Origin: Rhodovulum euryhalinum
Lineage (GTDB): Bacteria; Pseudomonadota; Alphaproteobacteria; Rhodobacterales; Rhodobacteraceae
Direction: 5' to 3'
DNA: 64,000 nt
NCBI RefSeq assembly: GCF_004342445.1
Contig: NZ_SLWW01000009.1
Span: 124,001-188,000, forward strand
Shown: piece after piece, positions 51,686-60,519 of the stretch
How the letters are laid out: each line of letters starts with the position of its first letter
Numbering within the stretch: position 1 is the first letter of the stretch
Position numbers and translations under genes: made by a program
Notes under the pieces: generated by a model
What the model saw: the letters and a program-made list of their open reading frames with translations, nothing else
The model's database searches: none
Told to the model about the DNA's origin: nothing

Positions 51686-52111
51686 GTGTTCCGACACATC
51701 CTTGCCCCGGTCGATCTTGCGCATCTCGACCGGCTTTCACGGGCGCTTGAGGTCACGGCAGACCTTGCGCGCCACTACGGCATCGCCGTCACCTATGTCG
51801 CGGTCACCGCGCCGCAGCCCGGCAAGGTGGCCCATAACCCCGAGGAATTCTCGCGCAAGCTCAAGGCGTTCGCCGACGAGCAGACCGCGCGGCATGGCCA
51901 CGGGGCCGATGCCAGGGCGGTGATCAGCCACGATCCCGCGGTGGATCTTGACCGGGCGCTTCGCCAGGTGCGCGAAGAGATCGGCGCCGATCTCGTGGTG
52001 ATGGGCTCGCACCTGCCCACGCTGGGCGATTACGTCTGGCCGTCGCATGGCGGCAAGCTGGCACTGCACACCCACGCCTCGATCCTGCTCGTGCGCGAGC
52101 ACGAAGACTGA
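51686..52111 (+). CDS. universal stress protein (UspA family)
   Basis: A 141-residue UspA-like protein: FRHILAPVDLAHLDRLSRAL at the N-terminus and the C-terminal nucleotide-binding DLVVMGSHLPTLGDYVWPSH followed by GGKLALHTHASILLV. The usual G-2x-G-9x-GST/N ATP motif is altered (GSHLPTLGD... HGG), so binding may be weak. It precedes a BCCT transporter by 46 bases, suggesting control of or co-induction with osmolyte uptake. The 290-base region upstream has an A+T-rich stretch near 51439-51475 that may hold the promoter. Confidence 0.9.
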   Translation: MFRHILAPVDLAHLDRLSRALEVTADLARHYGIAVTYVAVTAPQPGKVAHNPEEFSRKLKAFADEQTARHGHGADARAVISHDPAVDLDRALRQVREEIGADLVVMGSHLPTLGDYVWPSHGGKLALHTHASILLVREHED

Positions 52112-52157
52112 GCCGACCGCCCAGGCGCCATTCCGCGCGCAAGCAGAGGACATCCAG

Positions 52158-53798
52158 ATGACCGATGAAACCACACTGCAGGGGATTCCCGAACCCGAGG
52201 GCCCCACGGAACTGATCGATACCGAATACGAGATCGGCCAGGACAATATCGAAGGCAATGTCGGCCCCTTCGGCTTCGACATCCACAACCCGGTCTTCCT
52301 GATCTCGGGCCTGACCATCGTCGCCTTCGTGTTCTACACGCTGGCCCTGCCGGACCAGGCCAATGCGTTCTTCGGCTGGCTGAGGCCATTCCTGACCTCG
52401 ACGTTCGACTGGTTCTTCATGGGCGCGGCGAACATCTTCGTGCTGTTCTGCCTGTTGCTGATCGTGCTGCCGGTGGGCGGCGTGCGGCTGGGCGGGCGGG
52501 ACGCGACGCCCGATTACAGCTATGTCGGCTGGTTCGCGATGCTGTTCGCGGCCGGCATGGGCATCGGCCTGATGTTCTTTGGCGTGCTGGAGCCGGTCTA
52601 TCACATGGCGATCTCGGAGCCCCTGGGCGTGCCGTCGCCCTTTGCCGAGGATGGCAGCCTGATCCCCGAGAACGTCGATGCCGCCCGCACCATCGGGCTG
52701 GCCGCCACGATCTATCACTGGGGCCTGCACCCGTGGGCGATCTATGCGGTGGTGGCGCTGGCGCTAGCCTTGTTCAGCTACAACAAGGGGCTGCCGCTGA
52801 CCATCCGCTCGGCCTTCTACCCGATCCTGGGCGAACGTGTCTGGGGCTGGTGGGGCCATGCGATCGACACGCTGGCGGTGTTCGCCACGCTGTTCGGGCT
52901 GGCGACTTCGCTTGGCTTCGGGGCGCAGCAGGCCAATGCGGGGCTGAACCACATCTTCGGTATCCCGGACACGATCAGCGTGCAGGTGATCCTGATCACC
53001 GCGATCACGGGCGTGGCGCTCTACTCGGTGCTGCGCGGCCTTGACGGCGGCGTCAAGGTCCTGTCCGAGATCAACATGGGGCTTGCGGCGCTGCTGTTGC
53101 TGTTCGTCCTGCTGGCGGGGCCGACGCTGACGATCCTGTCGGATTTCGCCAGCGGCCTCGTTGCCTATGGCAAGGACCTGCCGGCGCTGTCCAATCCCTT
53201 CGGGCGCGAGGACACGGGCTATGTCGAGGGCTGGACCTCGTTCTACTGGGCCTGGTGGATTTCCTGGTCGCCCTTCGTGGGCATGTTCATCGCCCGCGTC
53301 AGCCGCGGCCGCACGGTGCGCGAGTTCATCATCGCCGTGCTGCTGGTGCCCAGCCTTGTCTGCGTGCTGTGGATGGCGGTCTTCGGAGGCACCGCGATCG
53401 ACCAGGTGCTGACCGACCCCGCCGCCAGCGCGGTCAAGGCGCAGGTGATCGACGCCTACAACCCGCCGATGTCGCTGTTCGCAATGCTCGAAGGGCTGCC
53501 GCTGGCCTCGATCACCTCGGTCGTGGGCATCGTGCTGGTGATCGTGTTCTTCGTCACCTCTTCGGACTCGGGCTCGCTGGTGATCGACACGATCACGGCG
53601 GGGGGCAAGATCGACGCGCCCGTGCCGCAGCGGGTGTTCTGGTGCACCTTCGAGGGCGCGGTGGCGATCGTGCTGCTGGTTGGCGGCGGGCTCGGGGCGC
53701 TGCAGGCGATGGTGATCTCGACCGGTCTGCCCTTTACTGTGGTGCTGCTGCTGATGTGCTGGGCGATCCTGAAGGGGCTTCTTGGCGAGCATCGCTGA
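52158..53798 (+). CDS. BCCT-family betaine/choline/carnitine transporter
   Basis: A 546-residue secondary transporter with 12 TM segments, taking up quaternary ammonium compounds such as betaine. Family marks: YHWGLHPWAIYAVVALALAL, the aromatic box SFYWAWWISWSPFVGMFIAR and WMAVFGGTAID. The cytosolic N-terminal tail is acidic (residues 1-35: TDETTLQGIPEPEGPTELID). No long C-terminal osmosensor tail is present, so it may not be osmotically regulated at protein level. It is paired with uspA. Imported betaine could feed the methyltransferase at 27000-28013; that is inference. Confidence 0.95.
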   Translation: MTDETTLQGIPEPEGPTELIDTEYEIGQDNIEGNVGPFGFDIHNPVFLISGLTIVAFVFYTLALPDQANAFFGWLRPFLTSTFDWFFMGAANIFVLFCLLLIVLPVGGVRLGGRDATPDYSYVGWFAMLFAAGMGIGLMFFGVLEPVYHMAISEPLGVPSPFAEDGSLIPENVDAARTIGLAATIYHWGLHPWAIYAVVALALALFSYNKGLPLTIRSAFYPILGERVWGWWGHAIDTLAVFATLFGLATSLGFGAQQANAGLNHIFGIPDTISVQVILITAITGVALYSVLRGLDGGVKVLSEINMGLAALLLLFVLLAGPTLTILSDFASGLVAYGKDLPALSNPFGREDTGYVEGWTSFYWAWWISWSPFVGMFIARVSRGRTVREFIIAVLLVPSLVCVLWMAVFGGTAIDQVLTDPAASAVKAQVIDAYNPPMSLFAMLEGLPLASITSVVGIVLVIVFFVTSSDSGSLVIDTITAGGKIDAPVPQRVFWCTFEGAVAIVLLVGGGLGALQAMVISTGLPFTVVLLLMCWAILKGLLGEHR

Positions 53799-53852
53799 GC
53801 CATCTGTGAGCGGGCGGGGCGTGCTAGCGCGATTGCAAGACTTTTCAAGGCT

Positions 53853-53881
53853 TTGCATTTCCGCGGCGCCCCGTCTAGACA
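53853..53881 (+). promoter_or_regulatory. promoter before the class V aminotransferase gene
   Basis: TTGCAT, 17-base spacer, TAGACA, 38 bases before the ATG at 53919. A likely start point for the long series aminotransferase to alaX. Confidence 0.45.
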
Positions 53882-53918
53882 ATCCGGACCAAGCACCACT
53901 CTCTCCGCCGGAGCCCCG

Positions 53919-55148
53919 ATGGTTGCGTTCGATGCCGATTTTGTCCGCAATCAGTTCCCGGCCTTCCGGCAGAAGAACCTGCGCGACAAGGTGTTTTGCG
54001 AAAACGCGGGCGGATCCTATGCCTGCCGCTATGTGATCTGGCGCATTCACCGCCACTACAACGAACGCAAGGTGCAGCCCTACGGCGCCTTCCCCGCCTC
54101 GCAGATCGCGGGCGAGGAAATGGACGAGGCGCGTATCCGGCTGGCCGGACATCTGGGCGTCGGCCGCGACGAGGTGCATTTCGGCCCCTCGACCACCGCA
54201 AACAGCTATGTGCTGGCGCAGGCCTTCCGGCAATGGCTGCCCAAGGGGACGGCGATCATCGTCACCGACCAGGACCACGAGGCGAATTCCGGGCCGTGGC
54301 GGCGGCTTGCCACCGATGGCGGGGTCGAGATCCGCGAATGGCGGATGGATCCCGCGACCGGGCATCTCGACCCCGACGCGCTGGCGCGTCTGCTGGACGA
54401 ACGGGTGCGGCTGGTCTGCTTTCCGCATGCCTCGAACATCCTCGGCGAGGTGAACGATGTCGCTGCCATCTGCCGGATGGCGCGCGGCGTGGGCGCGCTG
54501 ACCTGCGTCGACGGGGTCAGTTATGCGCCGCACGGGTTTCCGGATATCCGGCGGCTTGGGGCCGACATCTATCTCTTTTCCACCTACAAGACCTTCGGGC
54601 CCCATCAGGGCGTGATGGTGATGCGGCGGGAACTGGCGCACCGGTTGCCGAACCAGGGCCACTGGTTCAATGCCGAGGATACGATCAAGCGGTTCAACCC
54701 CGCCGGGCCCGACCACGGCCAGGTCGCCGCCTGCGCCGGGATATCGGACTATATTGACGCGCTCTACGACCACCATTTCCTTGGCGGGCGCGATGCGCGG
54801 GGGCGGGCCGACAAGGTGGCCGAACTGATCCGGGCGCAGGAAACCGCGATCCTTGGCCCGCTGATGGACTATCTGGCGGGCCGGCCCGGCTTGCGGGTTC
54901 TGGGTCCGCGCATGGCGGACGCGCGGCTGCCGACCGTCTCGATCGCGCTGTCCGAACCGGGTGCGCAGGTGGCGGCGCGGCTGGCGCGCTATGGCATCCT
55001 GGCGGGCGGCGGGGATTTCTACGCCCGGCGGGTGTTGCAGGCGATGGGCGTCGATCCGGCCCGTGGCGTCTTGCGGCTCAGCCTGTTGCACTACACCCTT
55101 CCCGAAGAGGTTGACCGGCTGATTACTGCGCTAGATAGCGAACTTTGA
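53919..55148 (+). CDS. class V aminotransferase-fold PLP enzyme
   Basis: A 409-residue PLP enzyme of the class V (cysteine desulfurase-like) fold. The PLP lysine is in LFSTYKTFGPHQGVMVMR, with IIVTDQDHEANSGPWRRLAT and LTCVDGVSYAPHGFPD around the cofactor. The start MVAFDADFVRNQFPAFRQK, then FCENAGGSYACRYVIW is family-like. No catalytic cysteine loop of typical NifS/IscS is evident, so desulfurase action is doubtful; it could be a transaminase or lyase. It is 13 bases from the photolyase gene, so likely in one transcript. Confidence 0.85.
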   Translation: MVAFDADFVRNQFPAFRQKNLRDKVFCENAGGSYACRYVIWRIHRHYNERKVQPYGAFPASQIAGEEMDEARIRLAGHLGVGRDEVHFGPSTTANSYVLAQAFRQWLPKGTAIIVTDQDHEANSGPWRRLATDGGVEIREWRMDPATGHLDPDALARLLDERVRLVCFPHASNILGEVNDVAAICRMARGVGALTCVDGVSYAPHGFPDIRRLGADIYLFSTYKTFGPHQGVMVMRRELAHRLPNQGHWFNAEDTIKRFNPAGPDHGQVAACAGISDYIDALYDHHFLGGRDARGRADKVAELIRAQETAILGPLMDYLAGRPGLRVLGPRMADARLPTVSIALSEPGAQVAARLARYGILAGGGDFYARRVLQAMGVDPARGVLRLSLLHYTLPEEVDRLITALDSEL

Positions 55149-55161
55149 AACCGGAACCCTG

Positions 55162-56583
55162 ATGTCCGACGCCTCTCCGATCCTGTGGTGGGTCCGCCGC
55201 GACCTGCGCCTGACCGACAATCCCGCGCTTTCGGCCGCCTGCGGGTCGGGCCGGCCGGTGATCCCGGTCTTCATCCATGACGAACACGTAGCGGCGCTGG
55301 GCGCGGCGCCGAAATGGCGGCTGGGGCTGGGCCTGGAACGGTTCGCCGGGACCCTCGGCGCGCGCGGCTCGCGGCTGATGCTGCGCCGCGGCCCGGCACT
55401 TGCCACCCTGCGCGCACTGATCGCCGAGACCGGCGCGGGCGCGGTGATCTGGACCCGTGCCTACGATCCCGACAGCGTGGCGCGGGACAAGGCGGTCAAG
55501 GCGGCGCTGGGCGAGGACGGGGTAGAGGCGCGCTCGGTCGCGGGCCATGTGCTGTTCGAGCCATGGACGGTCGAGACCGGGCAGGGGGCTTTCTACAAGG
55601 TCTACACGCCGTTCTGGAAGGCGGTGCGGGGCCGCGACGTGTCCGACCCCGCGCCCGCGCCGGGCATGATCCCGCGGCCCGACCACTGGCCCGCCTCGGA
55701 CGAGATCGATCATTGGCGGATGGGCGCGGCGATGCGCCGGGGGGCGGCGGTGGTCGCCCGCCATGTCCGCGTCGGCGAAGAGGCCGCACAGGACCGTCTG
55801 GCCGCCTTCGCCGCCACGAAGATCGCCGCCTACAAGACCGAGCGCGACTTTCCCGCGGCCGAGTCCACCTCTCGGCTGTCCGAGAACCTGACCTGGGGCG
55901 AGATTTCGCCCCGCACGTGCTGGCATGCGGGACTTGCCGCCATGGACGAGGGCAAGGCGGGCGCCGAGCATTTCCTCAAGGAACTTGTCTGGCGCGAATT
56001 CGCCTGGCACCTGATGTGGCACAGCCCGCAGATCGCCACGGCGAACTGGCGCGAGGGCTGGGATGCCTTCCCGTGGTCGACCGACGAGACTGCCCCCGAG
56101 GTTATCGCCTGGAAGCGGGGCCGCACCGGCATCCCCTTCGTCGACGCCGCGATGCGCGAGATGTATGTCACAGGCACCATGCACAACCGCAGCCGGATGA
56201 TCGCGGCCTCGTACCTGACCAAGCACCTGATGACCCACTGGAAGATCGGGCTGGACTGGTTCGCCGACCACCTGATCGACTGGGATCCGGCGGCAAACGC
56301 GATGGGATGGCAATGGGTGGCGGGATCGGGGCCCGACGCGGCACCCTATTTCCGCATCTTCAACCCGGTGACACAGGCCGAGAAGTTCGACGCCCAGGGC
56401 ACCTATCGCGACACCTGGATTGCCGAGGGGCGCCGATCGCCCACCGCAACGGCGCTGTCCTATTTCGACGCCGTGCCGAAATCCTGGGCGCTTGCGCCCT
56501 CGGATCGCTATCCCGCGCCCGTGGTGACGGCAGAGGCGGGGCGCCAGCGCGCGCTTGCCGCCTTTGAGGCGCGCGAGGGGTAA
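55162..56583 (+). CDS. phrB: deoxyribodipyrimidine photolyase
   Basis: A 473-residue class I photolyase/cryptochrome-family flavoprotein that reverses UV-induced cyclobutane dimers in blue light. The N-terminal antenna domain starts ILWWVRRDLRLTDNPALSAA. The FAD domain shows FLKELVWREFAWHLMWHSPQ, FVDAAMREMYVTGTMHNRSR and the signature GWQWVAGSGPDAAPYFRIFN. The length is standard. It is adjacent to cfa; in R. sphaeroides phrA and cfaA are targets of the singlet-oxygen sigma factor RpoE-ChrR. No convincing RpoE promoter was found in the short upstream gap. Confidence 0.95.
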   Translation: MSDASPILWWVRRDLRLTDNPALSAACGSGRPVIPVFIHDEHVAALGAAPKWRLGLGLERFAGTLGARGSRLMLRRGPALATLRALIAETGAGAVIWTRAYDPDSVARDKAVKAALGEDGVEARSVAGHVLFEPWTVETGQGAFYKVYTPFWKAVRGRDVSDPAPAPGMIPRPDHWPASDEIDHWRMGAAMRRGAAVVARHVRVGEEAAQDRLAAFAATKIAAYKTERDFPAAESTSRLSENLTWGEISPRTCWHAGLAAMDEGKAGAEHFLKELVWREFAWHLMWHSPQIATANWREGWDAFPWSTDETAPEVIAWKRGRTGIPFVDAAMREMYVTGTMHNRSRMIAASYLTKHLMTHWKIGLDWFADHLIDWDPAANAMGWQWVAGSGPDAAPYFRIFNPVTQAEKFDAQGTYRDTWIAEGRRSPTATALSYFDAVPKSWALAPSDRYPAPVVTAEAGRQRALAAFEAREG

Positions 56584-56640
56584 GGGACGTTGCGCTGTCC
56601 GGCGCGCATCTGCAAAGAATGAAAAAAAAGGGGAACCAGG

Positions 56641-57852
56641 ATGAGCGTCCTGACAACGACGAAAGGGCAGCACGACCTGCCACGCTATTTCGCCCAGGTG
56701 TTCGACGTGGCGTGCAACATGGCCCATGGGCGTCTGGATTTCGTGCTGCCGGACGGGCGGCGGTTCCGGGCCGAGGGCAGGGGACCGGGCCCGGTGGCGG
56801 AACTCGACATCCGCGACCCGGACGTCTTCGCCCGGCTGATCCGCGAGGGCGACCTGGGATTCTGCGAGGCCTATCTCGACCAGGGCTGGACCACGCCCGA
56901 CCTGATGGCCTTCATGGACCTTGTCCATGCCGACAACGACGAATTGTTCGACGGCTTTCCCGGCATGGGGCTGGTCCGCGCCTACGAACGCTTTCGCTTC
57001 TGGCTGCAAAGGAACACCCGGCGCCAGGCCAGGAAGAACATCGCCGCCCATTACGACCTCGGCAACGATTTCTACCGGCTCTGGCTGGATGAAAGCATGA
57101 CGTACTCCTCGGCGCTGTTCCGCACCGGGCAGGAGAGCCTCGAGGCCGCGCAGGAGGCGAAATACGCCCAGATGGTCGACGAGATGGGCGTGAAGCCCGG
57201 CGATCATGTGCTGGAGATCGGCTGCGGCTGGGGCGGATTTGCGGAATACGCGGCCGGGCAGCGGGGCCTGCGGGTCACCGGGCTGACGATCAGCCGCGAG
57301 CAGCACGACTACGCGGTGGAACGGATCCGCCGCGCCGGCCTCTCGGACCGGGTCGAGATCAGGCTGCAGGACTATCGCGACGAGACCGGCACCTATGACG
57401 GCATTGCCTCGATCGAGATGTTCGAGGCGGTGGGCGAGAAGTACTGGCCGGTCTATTTCGCGAAGCTGCGCCAGTGCATGAAGCCCGGGGCGCATGCCAC
57501 GCTTCAGGTCATCACGGTGCAGGAACGCCGCTTCGAGATCTACCGCAAGGGCGTCGATTTCATCCAGAAATACATCTTTCCGGGCGGCATGCTGCCCAGC
57601 CACACGATCCTGGGCGATCTGGCGCGGGCGGCCGAACTGGAGGTGACGCGCTCGATCGAGTTCGGCGAGAGCTATTCCCTGACCCTGCGCCGCTGGCATG
57701 AAACCTTCAACGCGCGCTGGGACGAGATCGCGGAGATGGGCTTCGATGCGCGGTTCCGGCGCATGTGGAACATGTATCTGACCTCTTGCGCGGCCACCTT
57801 CCACAGCGGAAACTGCGACGTGACCCAGTTCACCGTGACGAGACCCGCCTGA
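56641..57852 (+). CDS. cfa: cyclopropane-fatty-acyl-phospholipid synthase
   Basis: A 403-residue enzyme that adds a methylene from SAM to unsaturated phospholipid chains. The SAM motif is VLEIGCGWGGFAEYAAGQRG, preceded by ARKNIAAHYDLGNDFYRLWL and followed by SIEMFEAVGEKYWPVYFAKL and QKYIFPGGMLPSH. The N-terminal part (about residues 1-100) is the lipid-binding region. In this group the enzyme helps against singlet oxygen and acid stress. It is 57 bases after phrB and 4 bases before trgA. GGGGAACC serves as ribosome-binding site. Confidence 0.94.
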   Translation: MSVLTTTKGQHDLPRYFAQVFDVACNMAHGRLDFVLPDGRRFRAEGRGPGPVAELDIRDPDVFARLIREGDLGFCEAYLDQGWTTPDLMAFMDLVHADNDELFDGFPGMGLVRAYERFRFWLQRNTRRQARKNIAAHYDLGNDFYRLWLDESMTYSSALFRTGQESLEAAQEAKYAQMVDEMGVKPGDHVLEIGCGWGGFAEYAAGQRGLRVTGLTISREQHDYAVERIRRAGLSDRVEIRLQDYRDETGTYDGIASIEMFEAVGEKYWPVYFAKLRQCMKPGAHATLQVITVQERRFEIYRKGVDFIQKYIFPGGMLPSHTILGDLARAAELEVTRSIEFGESYSLTLRRWHETFNARWDEIAEMGFDARFRRMWNMYLTSCAATFHSGNCDVTQFTVTRPA

Positions 57853-57855
57853 TCC

Positions 57856-58299
57856 ATGCCCACCGCCGCCAAGCTTGTCGCCGCCCTGTGCTATGCTGCG
57901 GTGGCGTGGTTCGCCTCGGGCGCCGTCGTGCCCCTGTTCCCCGAAGGCACCGATCTGGGCGCCTTTGCCCAGGTCAATACCGGGATCGGGGCGCTGGCGG
58001 GCTGGTTCGTGATGGGGCGGCTGGCGGGCGAGGGCCATGGCGTGGCGGTGGCCTCGGGGTTGCGCACCACGGCGGTCTTCGTGTTCTACGCTCTGCTGTT
58101 TCACGCGATCTACGAGATGCTGCGCCTGGCGACGCGGATGCGCTATGACGGGGTGATGGACGCGCTGATGGGCATGGTCGATCTGATGGGCAAGTACGGG
58201 CTGATGGTCGTGACCGCGCCGGTGGTGATGGGCATCCTGCTGGTGGGCGGCGTGCTGGCCGCCTTCATCGTGGAATGGGCCGCGCAACGCTGGAACTGA
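57856..58299 (+). CDS. trgA: TrgA-family membrane protein (tellurite resistance locus)
   Basis: A 147-residue inner-membrane protein with four predicted TM helices: AKLVAALCYAAVAWFASGAV, VNTGIGALAGWFVMGRLAGE, TTAVFVFYALLFHAIYEMLR and YGLMVVTAPVVMGILLVGGV. It matches in size, topology and gene order TrgA, found beside TrgB and CysK in the tellurite-resistance locus of Rhodobacter sphaeroides 2.4.1. Molecular activity is unknown. It begins four bases after cfa and is 10 bases before trgB. Confidence 0.88.
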   Translation: MPTAAKLVAALCYAAVAWFASGAVVPLFPEGTDLGAFAQVNTGIGALAGWFVMGRLAGEGHGVAVASGLRTTAVFVFYALLFHAIYEMLRLATRMRYDGVMDALMGMVDLMGKYGLMVVTAPVVMGILLVGGVLAAFIVEWAAQRWN

Positions 58300-58309
58300 G
58301 GGGGCCGTC

Positions 58310-59437
58310 TTGGACCGGCTGTTTTTCTACGGCACGCTGTGCCATGTGCCGTTGCTTGCCCGGGTGCTGGGCCGGCCCGAGGCGGGGCTGCCGCTGACGC
58401 CCGCGCGGCTGGCCGACCATGCCGTTCTGTGGGCCGAGGGTGAAAGCTTTCCGCTCATCCAGCCCGAGCCCGGTGCCGTGGCCACGGGCCTCTGTCTCGA
58501 GGATGTGGGGGCCGAGGCGCGCGCCCGGCTCGACTATTACGAGGGCGGCTATGGCTACAGCCTGTCGGATGTGACGGTCGAGACGCCCGAGGGGCTGCGC
58601 GCGGCGCGGGTCTACCTGCCGCCGTCGGCGGCACCGCTTGCGGGCGCGGCGTGGTGCCTTGCCGACTGGCAGGCCCGCTGGGGCGAGATCGTGACGCTGG
58701 CCGCCGAAGAGGTGATGCTGGGCTTTCCCGGGCGCGATCCGCAGGTGAACGCGCGGCGCTACCGGATGATCCTTGCCCGGGCCGCGGCCCGCATCCGCGC
58801 CCGCGCCCCTTCGCCCGCGACGCTGCGGCGGGCCACGCGCCCCGGCGATATCGAGGAATTCGCCCGCAGCCAGCCCTACGCCAATTTCTTTGCCGTCGAG
58901 GAATACGATTTCCGCCACCGCCGCTTTGACGGCGCGTGGAGCCCGCCGGTCAACCGCGCCGCCTTTTTCAGCGCCGATGCGGCGACGGTGCTGCCCTACG
59001 ATCCCGCGCGCGACGCGGTGCTGCTGATCGAACAGTTCCGCGTCGGCCCCTATGGACGGGGCGACAGCGAATTCTGGTCGATCGAGGCCATTGCCGGGCT
59101 GATCGACCCGGGCGAGACGCCCGAGACCACCGTGCGCCGCGAGGCGGTCGAAGAGGCGGGGATCGAGGTCGGCCGGCTGCATCCCGTTTATGGCTACTAC
59201 CCTTCGCCGGGGGCAAAGACGGAGTTCATCTATTCCTTCGTCGGCGAGGCGGACCTGCCCGAGGACGCGGGGGGCCTCGGCGGGCTGGCCGCCGAGGGCG
59301 AGGACATCCGCGCCCATGTCGTGCCCTTCGCCCGCGCCATGGACCTTGTCGAGACCGGCGAGATCGGCAACGCGCCGCTGATCCTGACGCTGCTGTGGCT
59401 GGCACGGAACCGTGAGCGGTTGCGGGCTTCGGGTTGA
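58310..59437 (+). CDS. trgB: TrgB: gamma-glutamylcyclotransferase-like plus Nudix hydrolase fusion
   Basis: A 375-residue two-domain protein. The N-terminal AIG2/GGCT-like domain (residues about 1-140: RLFFYGTLCHVPLLARVLGR, then CLEDVGAEARARLDYYEGGY) and the C-terminal Nudix domain (about 180-370) with a complete Nudix box GLIDPGETPETTVR-REAVEEAGIEVG. This combination is diagnostic of TrgB. The Nudix part probably acts on an ADP-sugar-like or other nucleotide compound; the GGCT part could act on gamma-glutamyl amines or glutathione-derived peptides. The start is TTG (58310). It follows trgA and precedes cysK. Confidence 0.92.
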   Translation: MDRLFFYGTLCHVPLLARVLGRPEAGLPLTPARLADHAVLWAEGESFPLIQPEPGAVATGLCLEDVGAEARARLDYYEGGYGYSLSDVTVETPEGLRAARVYLPPSAAPLAGAAWCLADWQARWGEIVTLAAEEVMLGFPGRDPQVNARRYRMILARAAARIRARAPSPATLRRATRPGDIEEFARSQPYANFFAVEEYDFRHRRFDGAWSPPVNRAAFFSADAATVLPYDPARDAVLLIEQFRVGPYGRGDSEFWSIEAIAGLIDPGETPETTVRREAVEEAGIEVGRLHPVYGYYPSPGAKTEFIYSFVGEADLPEDAGGLGGLAAEGEDIRAHVVPFARAMDLVETGEIGNAPLILTLLWLARNRERLRASG

Positions 59438-59487
59438 GTTCCAGCGCCTGCCCCCGTAGCACTAGGGCAAGCAGAGGCGGAGGCGGC

Positions 59488-60519
59488 ATGGATATCGGCA
59501 AGGACCTGGCGGCGCTGATCGGCAACACGCCGCTGGTGCGCCTGAACGGCCCGTCCGCGGCGACGGGCTGCGAGATCCTGGGCAAGGCCGAGTTCCTGAA
59601 CCCCGGCCAGTCGGTCAAGGACCGTGCCGCGCTGTGGATCATCCGTGACGCGGTCGCCCGCGGGGCTTTGCGCCCCGGCGGCACCATCGTCGAAGGGACG
59701 GCAGGCAATACCGGCATCGGGCTGGCGCTGGTTGGCGCGTCGATGGGATTCCGGACCGTGATCGTGATCCCCGAGACGCAGAGCCCCGAGAAGAAGGACA
59801 TGCTGCGGCTGGTGGGGGCGGACCTCGTCGAGGTGCCCGCCGCGCCCTATTCGAACCCGAACAACTTCGTGCGCTATTCCGCCCGGCTGGCCGCGCGTCT
59901 GGCCGAGACGGAACCCAATGGCGCAGTCTGGGCCAACCAGTTCGACAACGTGGCGAACCGGCAGGCGCATCTGGAATCCACCGGCCCCGAGATCTGGGCG
60001 CAGACGGGCGGCAAGGTCGACGGGTTCATCTGCGCGGTGGGCTCGGGCGGCACGCTGGCGGGCGTCGCGCGGGCCTTGCAGCCGAAGGGTGTGAAGATCG
60101 GGCTGGCCGATCCCGATGGCGCGGCGCTTTACAGCTATTACACCACGGGCACGCTGAAATCCGAGGGTTCGTCGATCACCGAGGGGATCGGGCAGGGGCG
60201 GATCACCGCCAACCTCGAGGGGCTGACGCCCGATTTCTGCTGCCGGGTGCCCGATGCCGAGGCGCTTCCCATCGTGTTCGACCTTCTGGAACGCGAGGGG
60301 CTTTGCCTTGGCGGGTCTTCGGGCATCAACGTCGCGGGGGCGATGCGCATGGCGCGCGAGATGGGGCCGGGCCATACCATCGTGACGGTGCTGTGCGACT
60401 ACGGCACGCGCTATCAGTCGCGGCTGTTCAACCCGGACTTCCTGCGCGGCAAGGGCCTGCCGGTGCCCGACTGGCTGGACGGGCCCGCCCGCGCGCTGCC
60501 GGAGGTGTTCGAGGGATGA
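59488..60519 (+). CDS. cysK: cysteine synthase A
   Basis: A 343-residue PLP-dependent O-acetylserine sulfhydrylase making cysteine. The PLP lysine (about Lys44) is in NPGQSVKDRAALWI, and the phosphate loop is GTAGNTGIG, with SGGTLAGVARALQ downstream. The protein is slightly longer than typical CysK with an extra C-terminal part (FLRGKGLPVPDWLDGPARAL), as in the TrgAB-linked version. Cysteine and glutathione supply explains its link to tellurite resistance. It overlaps the MscS gene by four bases. Start at 59488 follows a GGCGGAGGCGG. Confidence 0.95.
   Translation: MDIGKDLAALIGNTPLVRLNGPSAATGCEILGKAEFLNPGQSVKDRAALWIIRDAVARGALRPGGTIVEGTAGNTGIGLALVGASMGFRTVIVIPETQSPEKKDMLRLVGADLVEVPAAPYSNPNNFVRYSARLAARLAETEPNGAVWANQFDNVANRQAHLESTGPEIWAQTGGKVDGFICAVGSGGTLAGVARALQPKGVKIGLADPDGAALYSYYTTGTLKSEGSSITEGIGQGRITANLEGLTPDFCCRVPDAEALPIVFDLLEREGLCLGGSSGINVAGAMRMAREMGPGHTIVTVLCDYGTRYQSRLFNPDFLRGKGLPVPDWLDGPARALPEVFEG

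Noticed and set aside
52764-55091. Open frame of about 775 codons on the minus strand
   Set aside because: Antisense to the BCCT transporter and aminotransferase; Gln/His/Arg-rich and without domains.
55100-55161. RpoE (singlet-oxygen) promoter before the photolyase gene
   Set aside because: TGATTA is present, but no -10 element at the right distance matches the known pattern.
55123-58287. Open frame of over 1000 codons on the minus strand
   Set aside because: Antisense to photolyase, cfa and trgA, all with full motifs; composition is shadow-like.
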